In this document: positions 53,619-64,000 of the stretch, piece after piece | How the letters are laid out: each line of letters begins with the position of its first letter | Position numbering within the stretch: position 1 is the first letter of the stretch | From: Oceanobacillus kimchii X50 | Lineage (GTDB): Bacteria > Bacillota > Bacilli > Bacillales > Amphibacillaceae | Length of the DNA: 64,000 nucleotides | Direction: 5' to 3' | Assembly: GCF_000340475.1 (NCBI RefSeq) | Contig: NZ_CM001792.1 | Span: 1,448,659 to 1,512,658 of the forward strand | Translations under genes and position numbers: made by a program | The notes under the pieces: generated by a model | What the model saw: only the letters and a program-made list of their open reading frames with translations | Databases searched by the model: none | Told to the model about the DNA's origin: nothing

Positions 53619-54867
53619 TGAATTAGAGAAAGTAGAAGTACTTATTGAAGACAATAAAATAACAAAAATTGCATCGCAGATTCCTGATGAGGCAGAAAAC
53701 TATATTGATATAGAAGGAAAGTTGCTACTTCCTGGACTAATTGATGTCCATATTCATTTACGTGAACCTGGTGGAGAACATAAGGAAACAATAGAAACGG
53801 GAACGATGGCAGCTGCAAGGGGTGGATTTACAACCGTATGTGCAATGCCAAATACGAATCCAGTTCCTGATCATCAAGACGCTTTAACGAGTTTACTTTC
53901 CAAAATAGCAGATGTTGCACATATACGTGTATTACCATATGCATCAATTACCAAGGGTTTGAATGGAAAAGAAAGAACGGATATTCAATCATTGCTCGAT
54001 GCTGGTGCATTTGCATTTACAGATGATGGCGTGGGTATACAGACGGCAGATCAAATGTATCAAGCAATGAAAGATGCAGCACGTCATAACACTACGATTG
54101 TGGCACATTGTGAAGATAATAGTCTTGTATATGGCGGCGTGTTGCATGAAGGAGAAGTAAGTGAACGTTTAAACTTACCAGGAATTCCTTCTTTAAGCGA
54201 GTCGGTACAGATTGCGAGAGATGTATTATTAGCAGAAGCGACAGGTTGTCACTATCATGTCTGTCATGTTAGTACAAAAGAATCGGTACGTGTGATTCGC
54301 GATGCGAAGAGAGCAGGCATTCATGTAACAGCAGAGGTTTCCCCGCATCATCTATTACTTAATGAAACGAATATTCCAGAAGATAATGCAGACTGGAAGA
54401 TGAACCCTCCATTGCGTTCAAAGGAAGATCAAGAAGCACTATTCGAAGGGTTAATGGATGGAACCCTTGATTTAATTGCAACCGATCATGCGCCTCATGC
54501 AGCGGAAGAGAAAGCGCTTGGATTCAAAGAAGCACCTTTTGGCATCGTAGGATTAGAAACAGCATTCCCGCTTCTATATACACATCTGGTTTTAAAAGGA
54601 AAAATGACGCTATATCAGTTAGTAGAAAGAATGACCGAAAAACCAGCAGCGACGTTTCAACTTCCTTATGGAAAATTAGAAGAAGGTAGTGTAGCTGATG
54701 TTACTGTCATTGATTTAGAAAAAGAAGAAACAATTCATCGTGAAACTTTTTATTCAAAAGGTAAAAACACACCTTTCGATAATTGGACAGTAAAAGGAAT
54801 TCCTGTACTTACAATGGTAGATGGAATAGTCGTATATGAGGAGGCTAAACAACATGAAAAAGCGTAA
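53575..54867 (+). CDS. pyrC: Dihydroorotase
   Basis: Cyclises carbamoyl aspartate to dihydroorotate. Class I, 430 residues. Zinc-site motifs: DVHIHLREPGG (about 58-68), TDDGVG near 150, HCED near 177, HVSTKE near 232 and ATDHAPH near 302. ATG 53575 follows GGGGGAT and lies 44 bases inside pyrB; the longer frame from 53482 would extend further into pyrB and lacks a ribosome site. The stop overlaps pyrAA by 14 bases. Confidence 0.95.
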   Translation: MKTILLNATRLLPSNELEKVEVLIEDNKITKIASQIPDEAENYIDIEGKLLLPGLIDVHIHLREPGGEHKETIETGTMAAARGGFTTVCAMPNTNPVPDHQDALTSLLSKIADVAHIRVLPYASITKGLNGKERTDIQSLLDAGAFAFTDDGVGIQTADQMYQAMKDAARHNTTIVAHCEDNSLVYGGVLHEGEVSERLNLPGIPSLSESVQIARDVLLAEATGCHYHVCHVSTKESVRVIRDAKRAGIHVTAEVSPHHLLLNETNIPEDNADWKMNPPLRSKEDQEALFEGLMDGTLDLIATDHAPHAAEEKALGFKEAPFGIVGLETAFPLLYTHLVLKGKMTLYQLVERMTEKPAATFQLPYGKLEEGSVADVTVIDLEKEETIHRETFYSKGKNTPFDNWTVKGIPVLTMVDGIVVYEEAKQHEKA

Positions 54868-55954
54868 ATTAATTCTTGAAGATGGAACAGTTTTTAATGG
54901 AACAGCTTTTGGCAGTGATTCCGAATCTAGTGGAGAGATTGTATTTAATACAGGAATGACAGGTTATCAAGAAGTCATAACCGACCCTAGTTATTGTGGT
55001 CAATTCGTTACATTAACCTATCCTCTAATTGGAAATTATGGTATTAATCGAGATGACTTTGAAACAGTGACACCATTTATTCATGGTCTTGTTGTAAAAG
55101 AGTTTTGTGAATCTCCATCTAATTTCCGAAATGAGGAGACTTTAGATACTTTTTTAAAGGCGCATAATATTCCTGGGATTGCAAATATCGATACTCGGAA
55201 GCTTACTCGAATCATTCGAAAGCATGGTACAATGCGAGCCGTCATGGTCGATGAGGAGAAAAATGAGTATAAGGTTATAGATCAATTAAGACATGCTGAA
55301 ATGCCTCGAGACCAAGTGAAACGAACATCAACAAGTAAACCATATGTTGTACCAGGAAGAGGGCTACGAGTGGTAATGGTAGACTTCGGTGCAAAGCACG
55401 GAATCTTGAGAGAATTAACAAAGCGAGATTGTCATATCACTGTTGTCCCTCATAACTATAGTGCGGAAGCAATTTTACGATTAAAACCAGATGGAATAAT
55501 GTTGACGAATGGACCTGGGGATCCAAAGGATGTTCCAGAAGCAATTGACATGATAAAACAACTTCTTGGCCAAATCCCTATCTTTGGTATTTGCCTTGGA
55601 CATCAATTACTGGCACTTGCTTGTGGAGCAAATACGGAAAAAATGAAATTCGGACACCGGGGAGCGAATCATCCAGTAAAAGATTTAATAGCTGGAAAAA
55701 CCTATTTAACATCACAAAACCATAGCTATGCAGTTAATGCCTCATCACTATTAGAAACAGAACTCGAACTAACTCAGATTGCATTAAATGATGAAACGGT
55801 AGAAGGGATTCGCCATACTACATTTCCTGCCTTTTCTGTTCAATATCATCCAGAAGCTTCACCAGGACCAGAGGATACCAATTACTTATTTGACGAGTTT
55901 TTAAACCTGATTAAGACCAGCACAGTGAAACAAGGAGGAGAAGTATATGCCTAA
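54854..55954 (+). CDS. pyrAA: Carbamoyl-phosphate synthase small subunit (pyrimidine-specific)
   Basis: Glutaminase subunit that supplies ammonia to the large subunit. It has 366 residues: N-terminal small-subunit domain ([16 protein letters not shown] near 34) and class I glutamine amidotransferase domain with the nucleophile Cys in [13 protein letters not shown] and the His-Glu in [13 protein letters not shown] 54854 lies nine bases after GAGGAGG. Overlaps pyrC by 14 and pyrAB by 8 bases. Confidence 0.96.
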   Translation: MKKRKLILEDGTVFNGTAFGSDSESSGEIVFNTGMTGYQEVITDPSYCGQFVTLTYPLIGNYGINRDDFETVTPFIHGLVVKEFCESPSNFRNEETLDTFLKAHNIPGIANIDTRKLTRIIRKHGTMRAVMVDEEKNEYKVIDQLRHAEMPRDQVKRTSTSKPYVVPGRGLRVVMVDFGAKHGILRELTKRDCHITVVPHNYSAEAILRLKPDGIMLTNGPGDPKDVPEAIDMIKQLLGQIPIFGICLGHQLLALACGANTEKMKFGHRGANHPVKDLIAGKTYLTSQNHSYAVNASSLLETELELTQIALNDETVEGIRHTTFPAFSVQYHPEASPGPEDTNYLFDEFLNLIKTSTVKQGGEVYA

Positions 55955-58900
55955 ACGTACAGACATCAACAAAATTCTTGTAATCGGATCAGGACCAATC
56001 ATTATTGGTCAAGCTGCGGAATTTGATTACTCAGGCACGCAAGCTTGTCAGGCTTTGAAAGAGGAAGGATATACTGTAATTTTAGCTAACTCTAATCCTG
56101 CGACCATTATGACCGATCATACTGTAGCAGATAAAGTGTATATGGAGCCATTAACAGAAGAGTTCTTGACTAAAATTATTCGTAAAGAACATCCTGATGC
56201 CATTTTACCTACATTAGGAGGACAAACAGGTCTGAATTTAGCAATGGAACTGTTTCACAAAGGAATCTTGGAAGACCATCAAGTTCAACTGTTGGGATCA
56301 GCACCAGCTTCGATTGAAAAAGCAGAAGACCGGGAGCTATTCCGTAAATTAATGAATGAGTTAGGCGAGCCAGTTCCGGAAAGTGAGATTGTACATACGG
56401 TAGAAGAAGCGTTCGATTTTGCTCATACTATCGGCTTCCCACTAATTGTACGTCCTGCTTACACACTGGGGGGAACTGGTGGTGGAATGTGTTATAACGA
56501 GGAAGATTTAAAAGAAATTACGAAAAATGGCTTATCCTTATCTCCAGTGAATCAGTGTTTGATCGAACGAAACATTGCGGGATTTAAAGAAATTGAATAT
56601 GAAGTAATGCGGGATAAGAATGACCAAGCTATTGTAGTGTGTAATATGGAGAATATTGATCCAGTTGGAATTCATACCGGTGATTCAATTGTAGTAGCTC
56701 CATCGCAAACTTTGAGTGATCGTGAGTATCATCTGCTGAGGAATGCTTCGTTAAAAATTATTCGAGCATTAGAAATTGAAGGTGGATGTAACGTACAGTT
56801 AGCTCTAGACCCGAATAGTTTTCATTATTATATAATCGAAGTTAACCCGCGAGTGAGTAGATCGTCTGCCCTTGCATCCAAGGCAACTGGATATCCCATT
56901 GCAAAAATTGCTGCAAAAATTGCAGTCGGCTATTCCTTGGATGAAATTATTAATCCAATTACAGGTAAAACTTATTCAATGTTTGAGCCTGCGCTAGATT
57001 ATGTGGTTACAAAGTTTCCACGCTTTCCATTTGATAAGTTTACGGCAGGAGATCGCCGCCTTGGAACACAAATGAAAGCAACCGGAGAAGTGATGGCAAT
57101 AGGGAGGAATCTGGAAGAATCTCTATTAAAAGGGGTACGATCGTTAGAAATAGGTACAGAAGAGCTATTTTTGAAAAAAGCAGTAAATATCACGGAAGAC
57201 GAGTTAGTAAAACGATTAACTCGAGCAGATGATGAACGCATCTTCCTAGTTGCAGAAGCGCTCCGTCAAGGATATTCTGTTGAGTGGATTTTCAACCATA
57301 CGAAAATCGATCCTTTCTTCTTACATGCCATTGAACGAGTTGTAAATATGGAAAACGAATTGAAAAACGATGTTGGTAATTTAGAAAAATTAACAAAAGC
57401 AAAGCAATGGGGACTGTCCGATTCTGAAATTGCACGACTATGGGAAATGGCTGTCGATGATATTTATCAGATTCGCAAAGAAAATCAAATTGTGCCCGTG
57501 TTTAAGATGGTAGACACCTGTGCAGCAGAATTTGCATCAGAAACACCATATTTCTATAGTACTTATGAAGAAGAAAATGAATCGATTGTTACGGATCGAA
57601 AGAAAATATTAGTTTTAGGTTCAGGACCGATTCGAATAGGTCAGGGAATTGAATTTGATTATGCAACCGTACATTCTGTTTATGCGATTAAGGAAATGGG
57701 TTACGAAGCGATCATTATGAACAATAATCCAGAAACTGTATCTACTGATTTTACAATTTCCGATAAACTATACTTTGAACCATTAACTTTAGAAGATGTT
57801 ATGCATGTTGTCGATTTAGAACAACCAGAGGGAGTTATTGTTCAATTTGGAGGACAGACAGCAATAAATCTGGCAGAAGGGTTAGAAAGAAGAGGTGTTC
57901 GCATCCTTGGAACAGGATTAGACGATATTGATCGTGCAGAGGATCGTGATAAATTTGAAGTTTTATTAGATGAATTAGATATACTTCGACCAAAAGGGAA
58001 GGCTGTACCTCGATTAGATCAAGCAATTGACACAGCAAATGCAATTGGCTACCCGGTACTTGTTCGACCTTCCTACGTAATCGGTGGAAGCAGAATGGAA
58101 ATTGTATATAATGAACAAGAATTAGAAAATTATCTAAAAAAATCCAGTCATATCGATTCTGCACACCCAATTTTAATTGATAAATATTTAACGGGTATGG
58201 AAGTAGAAGTTGATGCGATTAGTGATGGTGAAACAACGATTATTCCAGGCATCATGGAGCATATCGAACGTGCAGGTGTCCATTCCGGAGATTCGATGGC
58301 GGTCTACCCACCACAACGGTTATCAACTACTGTTAAAGAAAAATGCTTAGATGCTGCGATAAAAATTTCAAAAGCGCTTCAAGTGAAAGGCTTAATAAAT
58401 ATTCAATTTATTATCCGCGAAGAAGACGTGTATGTTCTGGAAGTAAACCCTCGGGCAAGTCGAACGATTCCTTTCTTAAGTAAGATTACGGGGGTTACAA
58501 TGGCAAATATCGCAACAAGATGTATTCTTGGTGAGAAACTAGCAGAACAAGGTTATGAAACTGGAATTCTACCAGAGCAGGATCAAGTATCAGTAAAGAT
58601 ACCCGTATTTTCTTTTGAAAAATTACGTAGCGTAGACACCATTCTTGGACCAGAAATGAAATCGACTGGTGAAGCGATAGGCTATGACAGAACGTTAGAA
58701 AAAGCACTTTATAAAGGATTGATTGCTGCAGGTCTGACTGTACCTCAAGAAGGAGGAGTACTTCTCACTGTAGCTGATAAAGATAAATCAGAGATGTTAG
58801 AAGTAGCGGAACATTTTCACCAACTAGGTTTTGTACTATATGCAACAGAAGGTACAGCAGAATATGTAAAACATGAAGGGAATTTACCGGTAGTTCCTGT

Positions 58901-59146
58901 TGCTAAGATTGGAGCAGAAGAACCAAATGTACTCTCAATAATAGAATCGGGGCAAGTCCAGTTTGTAATTAACACCTTAAATTCTGGCCAAAAACCTCGT
59001 TCTGATGGATTTTTAATCCGAAGAGAAGCAGTAGAACATGGAATTGCTTGTTTGACAAATATGGATACAGTAAACGCCATATTACGTGTTATAGATGCCA
59101 CAACATTTAGTGCGAAACCGATTGGATTAGAAAAGGTGGTCATGTC

Positions 59147-59150
<4 letters not shown>
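55947..59150 (+). CDS. pyrAB: Carbamoyl-phosphate synthase large subunit (pyrimidine-specific)
   Basis: Makes carbamoyl phosphate from bicarbonate, ammonia and two ATP. It has 1067 residues with two homologous ATP-grasp halves: first about 1-400 ([22 protein letters not shown]), an oligomerisation domain about 400-550, second about 550-930 ([20 protein letters not shown]), and the C-terminal MGS-like allosteric domain. Tight overlaps with both neighbours suggest coupled synthesis in step with the small subunit. Confidence 0.97.
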
Positions 59151-61496
<2,346 letters not shown>

Positions 61497-61497
61497 T

Positions 61498-62106
61498 ATG
61501 AAAAAACAAATTACAAAGGAACTATTGGATATAGGAGCAGTACAAATAAATTTAGATACATATTTTACTTGGACATCAGGATTAAAATCCCCCATCTATT
61601 GTGATAATCGTTTAACAATGAGTTATCCCAAAGTGCGAAAAAAAATTGCTCAAGCATTTATTCATATGTTAGAAGAAGAGAGCATTAAACCTGATGTGAT
61701 AGCAGGATGTGCTACAGCTGGCATACCACATGCAGCATGGTTATCTGATCTTTTGAATTTACCTATGGTATATGTAAGATCAAAACCGAAAGTACATGGA
61801 AAAGGAAATCAAATAGAAGGTGCTAGTGTAGAAGGAAAAACAGTACTAGTAATTGAGGATTTAATCTCTACTGGTGGTTCGTCTATTGAAGCAGCAAAGG
61901 CACTACAACAAGCAGGAGCAAATATTTTAGCCGTCTATTCAATTTTTACATATGGGCTGAATAAATCAAAAGAAGCTTTTTCTCAAGCAAATATCGCTTA
62001 CAAATCCATTACAGGTTTTGATGATTTAATTCAAGAACTAATTAGTTCTGGTGAGTTATTAGAAGAAGAAAAAATTGAATTATTGACTTTTAGAGATAGT
62101 TTGTAA
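61498..62106 (+). CDS. pyrE: Orotate phosphoribosyltransferase
   Basis: Joins orotate and PRPP to give OMP. It has 202 residues. The PRPP loop is VLVIEDLISTGGSS (about 117-130), with KPKVHGKGNQIEG as the flexible active-site loop. It starts one base after pyrF and is the last pyr gene. No clear plus-strand terminator is visible right after it; the hairpin beyond serves the minus strand. Confidence 0.95.
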   Translation: MKKQITKELLDIGAVQINLDTYFTWTSGLKSPIYCDNRLTMSYPKVRKKIAQAFIHMLEEESIKPDVIAGCATAGIPHAAWLSDLLNLPMVYVRSKPKVHGKGNQIEGASVEGKTVLVIEDLISTGGSSIEAAKALQQAGANILAVYSIFTYGLNKSKEAFSQANIAYKSITGFDDLIQELISSGELLEEEKIELLTFRDSL

Positions 62107-62165
62107 AGGTGTTAAAACATAAGTTATGAGTTGAGGTTAGAAAAAAACATCCGTCCAGAAATATA

Positions 62166-62220
62166 ATAAAAAAAGGGCTAGGTGAGTTTCCAATGATAAA
62201 GATACAGAGGACTCACCAGC
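62166..62220 (-). terminator. Terminator of the minus-strand methyltransferase gene
   Basis: On the minus strand GCTGGTGAGT pairs with ACTCACCTAGC and is followed by CCTTTTTTTATT. The plus strand has no T-run here. Confidence 0.7.
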
Positions 62221-62288
62221 TGCCTTGTAAAACGAAAAACCTTAAATTTATTTCTAGCGTTAAACTTTTAAAGTGTTTTTCGATTTAA

Positions 62289-63056
62289 TTAATCTCCTTT
62301 CTGATACATTACCATCCATTCATCAATTGAAAATGATAGAAGTTGCTCTTTTTGTTGCTTAACATCAAAATAAGCTTTTACTCTAGTATTAGCATCTAAA
62401 AGATAAGATTCCACAGCATTTTTCTGTTTTGGATCTTCAACAGTACGATTAACCCAATCTTGGAAGGGGAGTATTTTCTTTTGAAGTTGCTCTTTTCTAA
62501 TAGATAAAGGGTAGGTAGAAATAATTTGTTTCCATTCAGAAACCTTTAACGATCGCATATGACTAGGATCACGTAATTTTTCTAATTCGTTTACATAGAG
62601 GTCAAGTTCGTTGTCCTCACTGGAAATATTATCAACGAAAATAAATGTACCTTTTGGTTTTAGTACTCGATTTGTTTCTTCTATAAATTTTGTAGGATTT
62701 GGGAAATGATGAGCTGCAATTCGGCAACTTACGATATCAAAAGTTTGATCTAAAAACGGCAAGTTCTCTGCATCAACAACGACATATTGGATATTTGTAT
62801 AGTTTATTAAATGATAACGTGTTTCTTGAAGCATTTCAGGAGTTAAATCAGTTGCTATCACATTTTTTACATGGGGAGAAAATTGCTTCGCTACATGTCC
62901 ACCACCTGTTGCAATATCTAACATAACCATTTCCTTATTCGGTGCTGTCCATGCGATCATCTTTTCCAATTCTTTTTCATTCGCGTGAGTTTTACTTGTT
63001 ATATACGCATTACTATTCTTAGCGAATGCCTTCTTTACTAACGATTTTTCATCCAT
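62289..63056 (-). CDS. Class I SAM-dependent methyltransferase, unknown substrate
   Basis: Soluble methyltransferase of 255 residues. The SAM loop is MLDIATGGGHVAKQF (about 45-59), with ATDLTPEMLQ as the acidic loop and VVDAENLPF, then SCRIAAHHFPNPTKFIEETNRVLKPKG, typical of the UbiE/Methyltransf_11 group. Substrate cannot be told. ATG 63056 lies about eight bases after AAAAGGAAG; ATG 63062 is too close. It is divergent from the LysR gene, which may control it. Confidence 0.85.
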   Translation of the reverse strand: MDEKSLVKKAFAKNSNAYITSKTHANEKELEKMIAWTAPNKEMVMLDIATGGGHVAKQFSPHVKNVIATDLTPEMLQETRYHLINYTNIQYVVVDAENLPFLDQTFDIVSCRIAAHHFPNPTKFIEETNRVLKPKGTFIFVDNISSEDNELDLYVNELEKLRDPSHMRSLKVSEWKQIISTYPLSIRKEQLQKKILPFQDWVNRTVEDPKQKNAVESYLLDANTRVKAYFDVKQQKEQLLSFSIDEWMVMYQKGD

Positions 63057-63182
63057 CAACATCTTCCTTTTCCATTTAATTTTAGAATTTCATTTACTAT
63101 TAGTTTATGTGGTATGATGTAATAAGTAAAATACAATAAATTGATTGGTATTGATAACATATACTTATATGAGGTGTTTTAA

Positions 63183-64000
63183 ATGAGGATGGATGATTAT
63201 GAATTATTAATACGTTTAAATGAAATTGGTACCATTCGTGGAACGGCAAAGGCTGTTTTAATTTCCCAACCAGCTGTTACTCAACGTTTAAAATATATGG
63301 AAGACTATTTTGGTGAAGCAATATTTATTCGAACTTCTAAACGTCTACTACCAACTCCTGCTGGTGAGATTATTATTCAACATGCAAAGCGAGTCATTTA
63401 TCAAGAAAAAGTCTTAAAGAACCGATTAGCAGAGACCGGTGAAGAAATCCAAGGAACCCTCTCTATTGCTTGCTCTACTTTAATTAGCCAGCGATTTTTA
63501 CCGAGTATCTTAGGTGAATTTACAGCTAATTATCCGAAAGTAACAATTGATTTAGTTACAGGTATTAGTGAAGATATTAGACGAAACCACAAAAAATATC
63601 ATATTTGTATCATAAGAGGCGAGAAATTAAAGGAAACGACTTCTGTTCATTTATTTGATGATCCACTGTATATGTTTGATACAGAACATTTTCCATCTAA
63701 TCAAGTAAAGGAAAGGCCGTTAATTTCTTTTAAAAGTGATGATAGTATGCATGAACTTGTTGATAACTGGTTATATCATCAACAAGAATCTATTAATCCC
63801 GTAAAAACATTAACCGTAGATCAAATCGAAACTTGTAAACAATTTATGAAACAAGGAATTGGAATGGCAGTTTTACCTGAAAGTGTTTCTGATCATCTAA
63901 AAGAAGAATATCCTCATATTGCGCTTGAAATTAATGGAAAGCCGGTAACACGCGATACGTGGGTATGTTATCAAGAAGGCATCCGCAAATTACCACAGGT
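63183..64000 (+). CDS. LysR-family transcriptional regulator, 3' end outside window
   Basis: Reading from ATG 63183 the frame stays open to the right edge (about 272 residues seen). The N-terminal helix-turn-helix covers about 3-60 (MRMDDYELLIRLNEIGT, then ISQPAVTQRLKYMEDYFG) and a substrate-binding domain starts near 93 (IQGTLSIACSTLIS). GAGGTG lies six bases before the ATG. LysR regulators often control the divergent neighbour, here the methyltransferase; the 126-base gap would hold the operator. The ligand is unknown. Confidence 0.88.
   Translation, partial: MRMDDYELLIRLNEIGTIRGTAKAVLISQPAVTQRLKYMEDYFGEAIFIRTSKRLLPTPAGEIIIQHAKRVIYQEKVLKNRLAETGEEIQGTLSIACSTLISQRFLPSILGEFTANYPKVTIDLVTGISEDIRRNHKKYHICIIRGEKLKETTSVHLFDDPLYMFDTEHFPSNQVKERPLISFKSDDSMHELVDNWLYHQQESINPVKTLTVDQIETCKQFMKQGIGMAVLPESVSDHLKEEYPHIALEINGKPVTRDTWVCYQEGIRKLPQ

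Noticed and set aside
57835..59143. Several minus-strand open frames of 70-111 codons in pyrAB
   Set aside because: All lie antisense to the intact large subunit gene and show no initiation signals or recognisable domain.

Overview
The window is a low-GC Firmicute chromosome segment from a spore-forming Bacillaceae species. Gene content, gene order and protein wording fit Oceanobacillus or a close relative. That is a judgement from memory, not a database match. Nearly all genes read left to right and follow the Bacillus subtilis order from pycA to pyrE, so this is core chromosome and not an accessory island.

Layout. (1) 1-10071: the 3' part of pycA, then divergent ctaA and the ctaB-C-D-E-F operon, ctaG and a ctaM-like gene, which make and assemble the heme A-containing caa3 cytochrome oxidase. 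(2) 10197-21431: the ylb block (ylbA, ylbC-D-E-F-G, rsmD, coaD, ylbJ, ylbL, tmcAL, ylbN-rpmF, gerR, ylbP) and a DUF3397 membrane gene. (3) 21540-39732: bshC followed by the division and cell-wall cluster mraZ-rsmH-ftsL-pbpB-spoVD-murE-murF-mraY-murD-spoVE-divIB-ftsA-ftsZ. (4) 40271-42830: spoIIGA-sigE-sigG, the mother-cell and forespore sigma factors. (5) 42959-46917: ylmC, pgeF, ylmE, sepF, ylmG, ylmH and divIVA. (6) 46922-51813: a T-box-controlled ileS, an unexplained structured stretch, then lspA and a pseudouridine synthase gene. (7) 51810-62106: the complete pyrimidine operon pyrR-B-C-AA-AB-K-D-F-E with two PyrR attenuators. (8) 62289-64000: a minus-strand SAM methyltransferase and a divergent LysR regulator that runs off the right edge; this pair is not part of the familiar order.

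Compared with B. subtilis from memory, ylbB, ylbK, panE (ylbQ), murG, murB, ylxW/ylxX/sbp, bpr, ylmA, ylyA and pyrP are missing from their usual places, while murF sits inside the cluster between murE and mraY.

The regulatory DNA is the richest source of new observations: a ylbH leader whose stem hides the ribosome site and start codon of a 16-codon peptide, a three-way-junction RNA candidate after ileS, 10-bp-periodic MraZ boxes in both orientations, an operator-like inverted repeat on the bshC promoter, tandem 11-bp repeats between ctaA and ctaB, and a terminator-like hairpin containing the spoVE ribosome-binding site. I found no CRISPR array, prophage, insertion sequence, tRNA or rRNA.
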